64,000 nucleotides of DNA from assembly GCF_900177625.1 (NCBI RefSeq), contig NZ_FXAU01000005.1, positions 310,001 to 374,000 of the forward strand. Reading direction: 5' to 3'. The notes under the pieces are model-generated. The model did not search any database and was not told the origin of the DNA. It was given only the letters and a program-made list of their open reading frames with translations. Of this stretch, positions 35,648-44,844 are shown piece by piece. Both the position numbers and the translations under genes were made by a program. The DNA comes from Sphingobacterium psychroaquaticum (GTDB taxonomy: Bacteria > Bacteroidota > Bacteroidia > Sphingobacteriales > Sphingobacteriaceae). Positions within the stretch are counted from its first letter, which is position 1, and each line of letters begins with the position of its first letter.

Positions 35648-36727
35648 CTACGCATAAAGTTCCTTTAAGTCTTTGTATTGGTGATCTGTAATCGGTAGTC
35701 GACTTACGTGATTGACCCTAATTTTACGACCATTTTGTCGGATGTGGGTAAACAAGAGATGACTATCATAGGCTATTTCATATTTTTGATTCAGATCGAT
35801 CGGTTCAATCGGTTCACCAAGGGTAACATATTCCAACTGTCCTTTTGTCGTAAAACGTTTAATAAGTAGTTGGTTGTTTTCAGCCGGAGAAATACAAAAC
35901 CAAGCGCCGTCACCGACGCCCCCTAAGTAGTGTGCTTCTTTGGGTACCGTTATTGGTTTCGAGCCAAAGCTCATGCAGCCAATCGAAAGATCTTCGGGTA
36001 GCAAACATGCTTTTTTCGACCATACATTATCCCCTAATTTCTTAACCAGGAACATAAATGATTGCCAACGATCCATCCGGAAGTGTTTTAGTCCTTGCTC
36101 GGGACTATAAGAAAAGACCATGCGGTCAGAGACAGCGTTCACTACATTACTGATAGGGCTTGCCTTTATGGTTTCTGGCAGATTGATGCTATGACGCCAG
36201 GTGTACTTTTGTGAAGCACGCATTAACATACGCGTAATAAAACGAGAGCAATTGTTATTGTTTCGAGCTACAGCGCCATAGGGAAAAGTGCCTTGGTATA
36301 CGCAGTCATCCCCATAGGCTTTTGCGAGCTCGAAATTAATGTTATTTGCGACCGAGAAATAGAGTATCCCTTCCCCATACATGGCTTCTTTGAGGTCTTC
36401 AAAGTGCGTGATAATTTCGGGGAGGTTGTTTATTTTGCCTTTCTGGATGCAGGCCTTCATTAAAATATCTAACCGAGGGTCAGAGTATTTAGAGCGGGCG
36501 CGTCCATAACCTCTTGGCGTAATGTAGCGACCGAAGTCATAAAAGAGCATCTCTCCCGTTTGTTTTTTTATAATCACAATACCGGTATGCCCAACTTTGA
36601 AATTTAGATTTTTGACAATGCCAATCTTTTTGAAAAACATCATCCATTTCTCATCGCCTCTTATTGTTGCGTCGGGCCAGGTCAGTATAATGGCCAAATC
36701 ATCATATAGTAGTTGGTTTTCTTTCAT
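35648..36727 (-). CDS. Uncharacterised protein with possible permuted NlpC/P60-like catalytic motifs
   Basis: A 359-residue protein with no signal peptide that I cannot assign to a characterised family. Two motifs stand out: KVGHTGIVIIKKQTGEMLFYDFGRY with His47, and ARNNNNCSRFITRML with Cys160. A His in H-x-G followed later by N-C-x-x-F is the order seen in circularly permuted NlpC/P60 (LRAT, YiiX-like) thiol enzymes, so it may be a cysteine hydrolase or acyltransferase. The C-terminal third is beta-rich. It follows the Lrp-family gene by 18 nt and is probably co-transcribed with it. The fold assignment is inference. Confidence 0.55.
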   Translation of the reverse strand: MKENQLLYDDLAIILTWPDATIRGDEKWMMFFKKIGIVKNLNFKVGHTGIVIIKKQTGEMLFYDFGRYITPRGYGRARSKYSDPRLDILMKACIQKGKINNLPEIITHFEDLKEAMYGEGILYFSVANNINFELAKAYGDDCVYQGTFPYGAVARNNNNCSRFITRMLMRASQKYTWRHSINLPETIKASPISNVVNAVSDRMVFSYSPEQGLKHFRMDRWQSFMFLVKKLGDNVWSKKACLLPEDLSIGCMSFGSKPITVPKEAHYLGGVGDGAWFCISPAENNQLLIKRFTTKGQLEYVTLGEPIEPIDLNQKYEIAYDSHLLFTHIRQNGRKIRVNHVSRLPITDHQYKDLKELYA

Positions 36728-36745
36728 TCAGTGCCCTGGTTTTCA

Positions 36746-37216
36746 TTAGTATTCCAACGGTACGATCGGTTCCTTTTTACTTGTCGACATGATCATCATG
36801 GTCTGGAATGTTTTTACGAATGGAATCTTGGCGATTTTTTCCATGATTACCGCTTCGTAAGCTTTAATATCTTTAACGTATACTTTCAACATAAAGTCAC
36901 AGTTTCCAGTCACGTGGTGACATTCAGTAACCTCTGGGATCGCTTTTACAGCTTCCACGAACTCCGGTATAGCGTTGTGTGTGTGAAAATCAAGTGATAT
37001 CTGGATAAAGGATTTGATCCCTAGTCCTAATTTTTCTTCGTCTACAAAAGCATGATAGCTCTTGATAAAGCCAGAATTTTCAAGCTTCCGCACGCGCTCT
37101 AAAGTAGGAGCAGGTGAAAGCCCAATGTTGGAAGCTAGTTGCAGGTTCGTAATACGCCCGTTTTCTTGCAAAAGCTTCAGAATTTTTAAGTCGGTTTTGT
37201 CAGGTTGATACGGCAT
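36746..37216 (-). CDS. Lrp/AsnC-family transcriptional regulator
   Basis: Amino-acid-responsive regulator of 156 residues. The N-terminal HTH is DLKILKLLQENGRITNLQLASNIGLSPAPTLERVRKLENSGFI (residues 8-50); the C-terminal RAM/AsnC domain includes VTECHHVTGNCDFMLKVYVKD, which carries the effector-binding loop. Such proteins form octamers or larger and usually regulate their own promoters. A 22-bp perfect palindrome lies 61 nt upstream, between this gene and sufB. The gene downstream is the putative permuted NlpC/P60-like protein. Which amino acid it senses cannot be told. Confidence 0.93.
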   Translation of the reverse strand: MPYQPDKTDLKILKLLQENGRITNLQLASNIGLSPAPTLERVRKLENSGFIKSYHAFVDEEKLGLGIKSFIQISLDFHTHNAIPEFVEAVKAIPEVTECHHVTGNCDFMLKVYVKDIKAYEAVIMEKIAKIPFVKTFQTMMIMSTSKKEPIVPLEY

Positions 37217-37276
37217 TGTTTCTAAAGATTTTATTTTAAAAGACGTAAATATACAAAATAATATTTGGCGAACACA

Positions 37277-37298
37277 ATTAAGATAATATTATCTTAAT
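37277..37298. promoter_or_regulatory. Perfect 22-bp palindrome, candidate Lrp operator
   Basis: Half-site ATTAAGATAAT is followed immediately by its exact reverse complement. The inner AGATAATATTATCT resembles the E. coli Lrp consensus (AG, AT-rich centre, CT). It is 61 nt upstream of the lrp ATG and about 180 nt upstream of the sufB promoter. It has no T run after it, so it is not a terminator. Confidence 0.55.
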
Positions 37299-37451
37299 CT
37301 ATAGTTTTTGTTTATGTATAACGGATTCACTTATTGATTGTTTTTATAGCAATCATGTTATTGTCATAATATTTTTCCAGAAACCGCTCTGTTTTCAAAT
37401 AAGTGACCTCTGTCACATTTTTTTAGTAAAGTCATGCTAAATCATTAAAGA

Positions 37452-37486
37452 TTTGCCGTTTTATTGGGCTTTATGTCGTATCTTTG
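37452..37486 (+). promoter_or_regulatory. Promoter of the suf operon
   Basis: TTTG at 37452-37455 and TATCTTTG at 37479-37486, 23 nt apart; the sufB ATG follows 49 nt later. Confidence 0.65.
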
Positions 37487-37535
37487 TTGTCCAAATTAAA
37501 GGTAGGAATCGCCGATAAATTTAAGGGGAAGAGAA

Positions 37536-38987
37536 ATGAGTACCAAAGACGACGAATTACTAAAGGAGCTAGAGCTCGAAGAATATAAGTACGGTTTTAC
37601 AACCGACATTGAGATGGATATTGCCCCAAAAGGGCTTAGTGAAGATACGGTTCGTTTAATTTCTGCAAAGAAAAATGAACCGGAGTGGCTATTGGAGTGG
37701 AGATTGAAAGCATTTCGTCATTTCTTGACGATGAAAATGCCTACTTGGCAAAATTTTGAAAATCCAGAGGTTGATTTTCAAGATATCTCCTATTACGCAG
37801 CACCGAAGCCAAAAAAACAGTTGGAGAGTATGGATGAGGTGGATCCAGAGCTGTTGGCTACGTTTGCTAAACTTGGAATCCCATTGGATGAACAGAAGAT
37901 CTTGGCTGGTGTAGTGGCCGTAGATGCTGTTTTTGACTCGGTTTCCGTAAAAACGACTTTCCGCGAGAAGTTGAAAGAGCAAGGTGTAATTTTTTGTTCT
38001 TTTGGAGAGGCTGTACAAGAATATCCTGAATTAATCAAGAAATACCTAGGAACGGTCGTTCCACAAACAGATAATATTTATGCCGCATTAAATTCGGCAG
38101 TTTTCTCGGATGGTTCTTTTGTTTACATTCCGAAAGGGGTGAAATGTCCTATGGAACTTTCTACTTATTTCCGTATCAATGCCGAAAATACAGGGCAATT
38201 CGAACGTACATTGATTGTAGCAGATGAAGGCTCTTATGTTTCGTATCTGGAAGGTTGTACGGCGCCGATGCGTGATGAGAATCAGTTGCATGCGGCGGTG
38301 GTAGAGTTGATCGCAGAGACAGATGCTGAAATCAAGTATTCTACGGTTCAAAACTGGTATCCGGGCGATAAAGATGGTAAGGGTGGTATTTATAACTTTG
38401 TAACGAAAAGAGGTATCTGTAAAGGAGACCGTGCTAAGATTTCGTGGACACAAGTGGAGACCGGCTCGGCCATTACATGGAAATATCCAGGTGTGATCCT
38501 TAAAGGAGACCATTCTGTAGGGGAGTTTTATTCTGTGGCATTGACGCGTAACAGACAGGTTGCTGATACTGGAACGAAGATGATTCACTTGGGTAAGAAT
38601 ACCCGTTCGAAGATCGTATCAAAAGGAATCTCGGCCGGCTTTAGCCATAACAGCTATAGAGGCTTGGTGAAGATCGGCCCGAATGCGGATAAAGCACGGA
38701 ACTTTACACAGTGTGACTCGCTATTGATCGGTGATCGTTGTGGCGCACATACGTTCCCTTATATTGAAAGCAAGAACCGGACGGCGATGTTGGAGCATGA
38801 AGCAACGACATCTAAGATTGGTGAAGATCAAGTTTTCTATTTGAACCAACGAGGTATCGATTCGGAGAAGGCGGTAGGGCTAATTGTGAATGGTTACGCG
38901 AAAGAAGTGTTGAACCAATTGCCAATGGAGTTTGCTGTTGAAGCACAGAAGTTATTAGCGATTTCCTTAGAAGGATCGGTAGGGTAA
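37536..38987 (+). CDS. sufB: Fe-S cluster assembly protein SufB
   Basis: Scaffold subunit of the SufBC2D complex that builds iron-sulfur clusters. The 483-residue protein has the SufB beta-helix core: [66 protein letters not shown] and [20 protein letters not shown], the last carrying the Cys needed for cluster formation (Cys405-type in E. coli). It heads the sufBCD operon. No iron-responsive site such as an IscR or Fur box could be identified upstream. Confidence 0.97.
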   Translation: MSTKDDELLKELELEEYKYGFTTDIEMDIAPKGLSEDTVRLISAKKNEPEWLLEWRLKAFRHFLTMKMPTWQNFENPEVDFQDISYYAAPKPKKQLESMDEVDPELLATFAKLGIPLDEQKILAGVVAVDAVFDSVSVKTTFREKLKEQGVIFCSFGEAVQEYPELIKKYLGTVVPQTDNIYAALNSAVFSDGSFVYIPKGVKCPMELSTYFRINAENTGQFERTLIVADEGSYVSYLEGCTAPMRDENQLHAAVVELIAETDAEIKYSTVQNWYPGDKDGKGGIYNFVTKRGICKGDRAKISWTQVETGSAITWKYPGVILKGDHSVGEFYSVALTRNRQVADTGTKMIHLGKNTRSKIVSKGISAGFSHNSYRGLVKIGPNADKARNFTQCDSLLIGDRCGAHTFPYIESKNRTAMLEHEATTSKIGEDQVFYLNQRGIDSEKAVGLIVNGYAKEVLNQLPMEFAVEAQKLLAISLEGSVG

Positions 38988-39011
38988 TTTTATTTGAATA
39001 TTGAAAAGTAT

Positions 39012-39770
39012 ATGTTAAGTATTAAGAATTTACATGCGTCTGTTGAAGACAAACAAATATTAAAGGGATTAAACCTAGAGGTTAAGGCTGGCGAGGTTCA
39101 TGCCATCATGGGACCTAATGGTGCTGGAAAAAGTACGCTAGGTAATGTATTGGCTGGTCGTGATTCCTATGAGGTAAACGACGGACAAGCGCTATTGGAT
39201 GGTGTGGATCTATTGGATCTTTCACCCGAAGACCGCGCACGTGAGGGTTTGTTTTTAGCATTCCAATACCCAGTAGAAATTCCAGGTGTTTCTAATATTA
39301 ACTTCCTGAAGACGGCAGTAAACGATATTCGTGAATATAAAGGTTTGCCACCGATGGAGGCGAAAGAGTTTTTGCAAATGGTGAAAGATAAGCAGAAGTT
39401 AGTTGAATTCTCAGCGAGCCTTGCGAATCGTTCATTGAACGAAGGTTTCTCCGGTGGAGAGAAAAAGCGTAACGAGATCTTTCAGTTGGCGATGTTGAAT
39501 CCTAAATTATCGATTTTGGACGAAACGGATTCAGGTTTAGATATTGATGCCTTGCGTATTGTGGCGAATGGTGTGAACCAATTGCGCTCTAAAGACAATG
39601 CTTTTGTTGTGATTACGCACTACCAACGTTTATTGGATTATATCGTGCCTGATTTTGTGCACGTACTTTACAATGGTCGTATCGTGAAAACGGGACCCAA
39701 AGAGTTGGCACTCGAGTTAGAGGAAAAAGGATATGATTGGTTAAAAGAATATGATACGCAAACCGTTTAA
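39012..39770 (+). CDS. sufC: Fe-S cluster assembly ATPase SufC
   Basis: ABC-type ATPase that powers SufB-SufD. The ATG at 39012 begins MLSIKNLHASVEDKQILKGL, the standard N-terminus; an in-frame TTG six codons upstream is unlikely. Motifs: Walker A MGPNGAGKSTLGNVLAG, SufC signature FSGGEKKRNEIFQ, Walker B LSILDETDSGLDIDALR, and VITHYQRLLDYI with the switch His. The 252-residue length is typical. It starts 24 nt after sufB and its stop codon overlaps sufD by one base. Confidence 0.97.
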   Translation: MLSIKNLHASVEDKQILKGLNLEVKAGEVHAIMGPNGAGKSTLGNVLAGRDSYEVNDGQALLDGVDLLDLSPEDRAREGLFLAFQYPVEIPGVSNINFLKTAVNDIREYKGLPPMEAKEFLQMVKDKQKLVEFSASLANRSLNEGFSGGEKKRNEIFQLAMLNPKLSILDETDSGLDIDALRIVANGVNQLRSKDNAFVVITHYQRLLDYIVPDFVHVLYNGRIVKTGPKELALELEEKGYDWLKEYDTQTV

Positions 39771-41122
39771 TGAATTTATCGATGGATAAATTGAATGACG
39801 GATTGATAAAAAATAATATGAGTACAATAGTTGCAGATTCATTATACCAACAGTTGGTTTCTACTTTCCAGGAATTGGAAACAGTACAAGAGCCGGCGGC
39901 GCTAAAGGCGCTTCGTCACACTGCTTTTGAGCGTTTTCAGCAAGAAGGTTTTCCAACGGTGAAGAATGAAGAATGGAAATATACCAATCTACATACGCTG
40001 GTCAATAAGCCTTATGTATTGAATAGTGATGTAGAGGTGGATCATGTGGATGTACGTAAAGCGGATATCGCAGGATTGGATGCACATCGCATTGTTTTGG
40101 TTAATGGTCAGTATGTATTGGCTTTTTCTTCCTTGGAGGATGAAATAGGTTTGACAGTAAAGCCTATTGAAGAGGCGCATGACGAACCGAACTTTCAAAA
40201 GTATTATGCACAGCATGCCGATAAATCGGATAATGTATTGGTACAGTTGAATACCGCATTACAAACGGCTGGTGTTTATATTAGTGTAGGCAAGAATAAA
40301 GTCGTTTCTAAGCCGATTCATCTCATACACTTGTCGATTGGTCAGGAGCCATTTTTCGTGCAGACACGAAATTTGATTGTTCTTGAGCCGCATGCAGAGT
40401 TAGAGCTTATCGAATCGTTTATTACCGCAGATGGCGCTGCCCAAAATCTCAATAATAAAGTCTCAGAGATCGTTGTTGAAGAAGAGGCTAAGATGCAACA
40501 CTATTACTTGCAAGTAGCAGATGCGGCAAGTAGTTATATTCAGCATACAGAAGTATATCAGGAGAAACAGAGTTTATATAATAACTATAACTGTAACCTG
40601 CCGGGAGCTTCTTTTGTGCGTAACAACATTAACGTACGCCTGGATGCCGAGAATGTAGAGTCACACCTGTACGGAATCAATTTAACCGCTGGTTCACAGT
40701 TCGTAGACAATCATACTGTCGTGGATCATATGAAGCCTCACTGTGAGTCTTATGAATGGTATAAAAACATTCCGCAGGACGAATCTATTGCCGTGTTCAA
40801 CGGAAAGATCTTTGTACGTGAAGACGCGCAGAAGACAAATGCATTCCAACAGAACAACAATATGTTGATCGGTGAAAAGTCTACGGTTTACACAAAGCCG
40901 CAGTTGGAGATTTTCGCAGATGATGTGAAATGTTCACACGGTTGTACAATGGGGCAATTTGATGATGACGCTTTGTTTTACTTGCGCGCGCGCGGTATCG
41001 GCGAGGAGTCTGCTCGCGTCCTTTTGGTACATGCCTTTGCTTTTGATGTAACATCTCGCTTCTCGAATGAGCTCGTGCGTAGCTACGTTGAAGCTTTGGT
41101 CGAAAAGGGCCTTGATAAATAA
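39770..41122 (+). CDS. sufD: Fe-S cluster assembly protein SufD
   Basis: Partner of SufB in the SufBC2D scaffold. The ATG at 39770 overlaps the sufC stop codon (TAATGA), favouring coupled translation and giving 450 residues; ATG 39818 (MSTIVADSLYQQL) is an equally plausible start by family length. The beta-helix domain includes EAKMQHYYLQVADAASSYIQHTEVYQ, and the C-terminal segment has NGKIFVREDAQKTNAFQQNNNMLIGE and ADDVKCSHGCTMGQFDDDALFYLRARGI with the conserved His. sufS and sufE do not follow: the operon ends here at a terminator. Confidence 0.95.
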   Translation: MNLSMDKLNDGLIKNNMSTIVADSLYQQLVSTFQELETVQEPAALKALRHTAFERFQQEGFPTVKNEEWKYTNLHTLVNKPYVLNSDVEVDHVDVRKADIAGLDAHRIVLVNGQYVLAFSSLEDEIGLTVKPIEEAHDEPNFQKYYAQHADKSDNVLVQLNTALQTAGVYISVGKNKVVSKPIHLIHLSIGQEPFFVQTRNLIVLEPHAELELIESFITADGAAQNLNNKVSEIVVEEEAKMQHYYLQVADAASSYIQHTEVYQEKQSLYNNYNCNLPGASFVRNNINVRLDAENVESHLYGINLTAGSQFVDNHTVVDHMKPHCESYEWYKNIPQDESIAVFNGKIFVREDAQKTNAFQQNNNMLIGEKSTVYTKPQLEIFADDVKCSHGCTMGQFDDDALFYLRARGIGEESARVLLVHAFAFDVTSRFSNELVRSYVEALVEKGLDK

Positions 41123-41152
41123 GCATTAGTTTTCCATTTTATATAGAAAAGG

Positions 41153-41179
41153 CGTCTGGGATTTCTCAGACGTTTTTTT
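41153..41179 (+). terminator. intrinsic terminator of the suf operon
   Basis: CGTCTG (41153-41158) pairs with CAGACG (41167-41172), followed by TTTTTTTG. Confidence 0.85.
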
Positions 41180-41218
41180 GTACCTTGTTCCCTATATTCG
41201 AATCACTTATTTGTTATC

Positions 41219-41665
41219 TTATGAGCTCGGTTTATGATAGATAAGTTCTATCGCTGGGTTTATTTCCTGTATCGAACGGACAAAATCATCATTGTTCTCC
41301 GGGCTGATATAAATCTCATCGTACTTATTATAGTAGATTATAACTCCATTTCGGCCTGTAGCTGGTTTCGTGCCGACCCACAGCGTGCGGCCAATTTCCA
41401 GTTTGTGAATCTTATTGATATCGATAGTCCCAAAGAGAAACAAGCAGCGGTACTTGAAATCCGTTCCCGTTATTTTATAAGAAGTGGTTGTAAACGTCAG
41501 GAAGAAGAGCACATTAAAGAATAGAAAAATACCACCAATGGCGATCCAAAAACCTGCGTCCGGAACGGCACTGATGTACTGAATCCCGATTAACAGAGCA
41601 AGGACTAAACCAGTGGTAAGGTACCAAGGTGTGAAATCTTTTTTAGGCTTGAAAAGCTTGGACAT
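41219..41665 (-). CDS. Membrane protein with bacterial PH-like domain
   Basis: A 148-residue protein starting at ATG 41665; the frame continues upstream only through a tRNA gene. Two adjacent membrane helices (TTGLVLALLIGIQYISA; WIAIGGIFLFFNVLFFLTF) are followed by a soluble domain, TTSYKITGTDFKYRCLFLFGTIDINKIHKLEIGRTLW and DEIYISPENNDDFVRSIQEINPAIEL, which has the strand pattern and terminal helix of bacterial PH (bPH_6-like) domains. Function is unknown, and the PH assignment is moderately confident. Confidence 0.72.
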   Translation of the reverse strand: MSKLFKPKKDFTPWYLTTGLVLALLIGIQYISAVPDAGFWIAIGGIFLFFNVLFFLTFTTTSYKITGTDFKYRCLFLFGTIDINKIHKLEIGRTLWVGTKPATGRNGVIIYYNKYDEIYISPENNDDFVRSIQEINPAIELIYHKPSS

Positions 41666-41675
41666 TCCCCAAAAT

Positions 41676-41704
41676 AGAAAAAAGCCCTTGGAATTCCAAG
41701 AGCT
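41676..41704 (-). terminator. intrinsic terminator of tRNA-Gly
   Basis: On the minus strand AGCTCTTGG and CCAAGGGCT pair around AATT with one G-U pair, followed by TTTTTT. Confidence 0.8.
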
Positions 41705-41711
41705 TCTTTTG

Positions 41712-41784
41712 AGCGAAAGACGAGATTCGAACTCGCGACCCCAACCTTGGCAAGGTTGTGCTCTACCAACTGAGCTACTTTCGC
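41712..41784 (-). tRNA. tRNA-Gly (anticodon GCC)
   Basis: The minus strand folds as a 73-nt cloverleaf: acceptor GCGAAAG/CTTTCGC, D arm AGCTCAGTTGGTAGAGC, anticodon stem-loop with AACCTTGCCAAGGTT (anticodon GCC), and T arm with GGTTCGAATC-type loop (GAGTTCGAATCTC). The discriminator base is T and the CCA end is not encoded. A terminator follows 8 nt downstream. Confidence 0.97.
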
Positions 41785-41878
41785 TGATTGTGCAACAAAG
41801 GTAGCAAATCAACTGATATTTGTCAACTAGTTTCTGAAAAAAATCAACCAGATCCACGCATCCCTTTGGTGCTCACCT

Positions 41879-43420
41879 TTATATTTTTATCGCATCAATG
41901 CAGTTTATGCCATCAATAGCGGCCGATACAATCCCACCCGCATATCCAGCTCCTTCGCCACAAGGATATAAGCCTTCAATATCCGGATGCTGTAATGTAT
42001 CCTTATCTCTAGGAATGCGTACAGGAGAGGAGGTGCGAGATTCTACGCCCACCAAAATAGCTTCATTCGTGTAATATCCTTTCATCTTCTTCCCGAAAAT
42101 GGGCAGCGCTCCGCGTAGAGCCCGATGGACAAAATCAGGTAGTACTTCACCGAGGTCTACACTGCGTGTTCCTGGTTTGTACGAATTTTCGGGAAGCGAA
42201 TTAGAAACGCGTCGTTCCACAAAGTCCACCATCCGTTGCGCCGGAGCGACTAGCTGACCGCCGCCCATGATAAAGGCTTTCTGTTCGATAGCCTGTTGAA
42301 AAGCTAGTAAAGCAAAAGGATCCGTTGCTGCGTTCGGTACATCTTCCATATTGATCTGAATCACGGTACCAGAGTTGGCGTGCGGGTTATTCCGCTTGGA
42401 AGGAGACCAACCGTTCACCACAATCTCCTCGTGATCCGTTGCACAAGGGGCTATAATTCCACCCGGACACATACAGAAAGAAAACACCCCACGGCCGTCC
42501 ACCTGTTCCACAAGGCTGTAATAGGCTGGTGGTAGGTTTTCATGGCGTGTACTGCAATGGTATTGTGCCTGATCAATAATTTCTTGTGGATGTTCAATAC
42601 GTACACCTAATGCAAAAGGTTTCGCTTCGATAAGCCAGCCTTTGTTCTTGAATAAGTGAAAAATATCCCGCGCAGAGTGACCTGTTGCTAGGATAATATG
42701 GTCTCCCTTGATGGTTTCGCCGGTTGATGTTTTTACCCCCTCGACTTTACCAAATTGAACCAAGATATCATCCACGCGGCAATCAAAATGGATTTCTCCG
42801 CCGCAGTTCAATATTGTGTTACGCATATCTTCAATGATATGCGGTAATTTATTTGTTCCAATATGTGGACGTGCATCTACCAGAATATCCTCGGTTGCGC
42901 CGTGTTGTACAAAAATTTGTAATACTTTTTGTACGTTTCCTCGTTTGTCAGAGCGCGTGTATAGCTTTCCATCGGAATACGTTCCGGCTCCGCCTTCCCC
43001 GAAGCAATAATTGGACTCTGGATTCACAAAACCCTCCTTATTGATACGAGCTAGATCGCGGCGGCGATCCCGAACGGCTTTACCTCGTTCAATTACAATA
43101 GGCTTTAATCCACGCTCCAAGCATCGGTAGGCTGCAAATAAACCCGCTGGACCGGCACCGATAATAATCACCGGTTTAGCATCGTGCACCTGTTGCACAT
43201 CTGCATGGTAGCTTGGCGCTATATAGGGTTCATCGATAAAAGCAACCACCCGCATGCGATATACCACCTGTCTGCTTCGCGCATCGATAGAACGTTTACG
43301 AACGTATAGACCTGTGATTCGGTTTTCAGCAACCTTAAGCTGCTTTGCCGTGAGGGAGCGTATATATTTTTCATCCTGTATAAAATCAGGAGATACGGCT
43401 ATTTCAATTTCTTTCTGCAT
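41879..43420 (-). CDS. FAD-dependent oxidoreductase (COG2509-like dehydrogenase)
   Basis: Cytoplasmic flavoprotein of 513 residues. After an N-terminal domain of about 80 residues comes the dinucleotide-binding motif VIIIGAGPAGLFAAYRCLERG (residues about 84-104), then NYCFGEGGAGTYSDGKLYTR, HIILATGHSARDIFHLF and, near the end, YPCGEGAGYAGGIVSAAIDGI, the FAD-closing motif. These blocks mark the uncharacterised 'FAD-dependent dehydrogenase' group found widely in bacteria; the substrate is unknown. The gene is transcribed alone from a TACCTTTG promoter element 34 nt upstream. Confidence 0.88.
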   Translation of the reverse strand: MQKEIEIAVSPDFIQDEKYIRSLTAKQLKVAENRITGLYVRKRSIDARSRQVVYRMRVVAFIDEPYIAPSYHADVQQVHDAKPVIIIGAGPAGLFAAYRCLERGLKPIVIERGKAVRDRRRDLARINKEGFVNPESNYCFGEGGAGTYSDGKLYTRSDKRGNVQKVLQIFVQHGATEDILVDARPHIGTNKLPHIIEDMRNTILNCGGEIHFDCRVDDILVQFGKVEGVKTSTGETIKGDHIILATGHSARDIFHLFKNKGWLIEAKPFALGVRIEHPQEIIDQAQYHCSTRHENLPPAYYSLVEQVDGRGVFSFCMCPGGIIAPCATDHEEIVVNGWSPSKRNNPHANSGTVIQINMEDVPNAATDPFALLAFQQAIEQKAFIMGGGQLVAPAQRMVDFVERRVSNSLPENSYKPGTRSVDLGEVLPDFVHRALRGALPIFGKKMKGYYTNEAILVGVESRTSSPVRIPRDKDTLQHPDIEGLYPCGEGAGYAGGIVSAAIDGINCIDAIKI

Positions 43421-43454
43421 AATGTTGTGGCTGGGTTTTTATCCCAAAACAGCA

Positions 43455-43462
43455 CAAAGGTA
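43455..43462 (-). promoter_or_regulatory. -7 promoter element of the FAD oxidoreductase gene
   Basis: Minus-strand TACCTTTG, 34 nt before the ATG. Confidence 0.6.
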
Positions 43463-43628
43463 CATAAATAGTAATAAATGACGATATCATGCAGGATTGG
43501 TATGTCGTTTGATAAGGCTATATAGACGTCGCTTTTTTTATGCCATGAAATTTGACCTTCTTGCATATAAAAGCATTTTTTTATAAGTTTATAGAAATAA
43601 TAAAGAAAATAAATTTTAAATCATTTAT

Positions 43629-44207
43629 ATGAAAAGATTATTAATTGCTGTTGTCGGTTTGTTTACCGCTTTATCGTTCAGTTCTTGTGGATACAACACG
43701 ATGGTTTCGAAAGATGAAAACGTAAAGGGCAAATGGGCGCAAGTGGAAAACGCATACCAGCGTCGCGCAGATTTAATACCGAACTTAGTTTCGACAGTAA
43801 AGGGAGCTGCGCAACATGAGGAAAATACGTTGACAGCTGTTGTTGAAGCACGTGCTAAAGCAACATCGGTTACAGTTGATCCTTCGAACTTAACGGAAGA
43901 AGCAATAGCGAACTATCAGCAGACGCAAGATGCATTGTCGCAATCAATCGGACGGTTGTTAGTAAGCGTAGAGGCATATCCTGATTTGAAAGCGAATTCT
44001 AACTTCCAGGAACTACAAGCACAATTAGAGGGGACGGAAAATCGTATTTCTGTGGAACGGAAAGCATATAACGATGCCGTTCAGGATTACAATACGACGG
44101 TACGTAGCTTCCCGAATAATATAATGGCCGGCATATTTGGCTTTAAGGCTAAAGGAACATTCAAGGCGGCTGAAGGTGCAGATAAGGCACCAACGGTAAC
44201 GTTCTAG
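43629..44207 (+). CDS. lemA: LemA-family lipoprotein
   Basis: A 192-residue envelope protein. The signal peptide ends in the lipobox FSSC (Cys20 region, LSFSSCGYNTMV), so it is lipid anchored. The LemA fold is a long helical bundle: VKGKWAQVENAYQRRADLIPNLVSTVKGAAQHEENTLTAVVEARAKA is the family hallmark, followed by YPDLKANSNFQELQAQLEGTENRISVERKAYNDAV. Its molecular role is unclear; it often lies beside TPM-domain genes, as here. A terminator follows, so the two TPM genes downstream may have their own promoter. Confidence 0.93.
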   Translation: MKRLLIAVVGLFTALSFSSCGYNTMVSKDENVKGKWAQVENAYQRRADLIPNLVSTVKGAAQHEENTLTAVVEARAKATSVTVDPSNLTEEAIANYQQTQDALSQSIGRLLVSVEAYPDLKANSNFQELQAQLEGTENRISVERKAYNDAVQDYNTTVRSFPNNIMAGIFGFKAKGTFKAAEGADKAPTVTF

Positions 44208-44228
44208 AAGGATGATATTATAGTAATT

Positions 44229-44274
44229 AAAGATGAATGCTGGTCCCTTTATTGCGGATGCATTCATCTTTTTT
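44229..44274 (+). terminator. intrinsic terminator after lemA
   Basis: AAAGATGAATGC (44229-44240) pairs perfectly with GCATTCATCTTT (44260-44271), with a 19-nt loop and a run of six T. Confidence 0.85.
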
Positions 44275-44409
44275 GCTACTATAGCAGGGGCTACGCCCCA
44301 TTACATTACCTAAGTTAGACAACAACAGGTCCGGTTATTAGGTGCATTTTTAAGGATGTACTTCCTCGATGCAGAGACATGTTTTTCAACGCATTTTATT
44401 TTTTAAAAA

Positions 44410-44844
44410 ATGGATATTTTTTCAATAGCGGAGCAAGATAGAATTGTGCAGGCGATCAGTGTTGCGGAAGGAAAGACTTCGGGAGAGATCAGGCTTGTGG
44501 TGGAGCGTAAATTAAAGCATAAGGCAGCGATTGAGGCGGCGGTGAAATATTTCCGAAAGCTCGATATGCACAAGACGATCCTAAAAAATGGCGTTTTGAT
44601 CTATATAGCTGTCGACGACCATGAGTTTGCGATTATAGGAGATACGGCTATTCATGATCGGGTAGGAGAAGATTTCTGGGGGGCGACGCAGGAGGAAATG
44701 GTTTCGTTTTTTAGACAAGATATGTTGGTTGATGGATTAATTGCAGGGATTCAACAGATCGGTGAACAATTGCAGTATTTTTTTCCACGTAAGGCGGATG
44801 ATATTAATGAGCTTCCAGATGACATATATTATGGAGAAAACTAA
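44410..44844 (+). CDS. TPM-domain protein (cytoplasmic)
   Basis: A 144-residue TPM-domain protein without signal peptide. Recognisable blocks are VAEGKTSGEIRLVVERKL, KNGVLIYIAVDDHEFAIIGDTAIHDRVGEDFW and LIAGIQQIGEQLQYFFP. TPM domains have been linked to acid-phosphatase-like and photosystem-repair functions in other bacteria and plants; function here is unknown. Its stop codon overlaps the next TPM gene's start by one base, so the pair forms one translation unit. Confidence 0.85.
   Translation: MDIFSIAEQDRIVQAISVAEGKTSGEIRLVVERKLKHKAAIEAAVKYFRKLDMHKTILKNGVLIYIAVDDHEFAIIGDTAIHDRVGEDFWGATQEEMVSFFRQDMLVDGLIAGIQQIGEQLQYFFPRKADDINELPDDIYYGEN

Larger units (their letters stand above)
37217..37535. 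other. 319-nt divergent intergenic region between lrp and sufB
   Basis: AT-rich control region. Contents I can support: a 22-bp palindrome at 37277-37298 near the lrp side and the sufB promoter at 37452-37486. The stretch 37299-37451 shows no gene, RNA or repeat that I can recognise. Confidence 0.7.
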
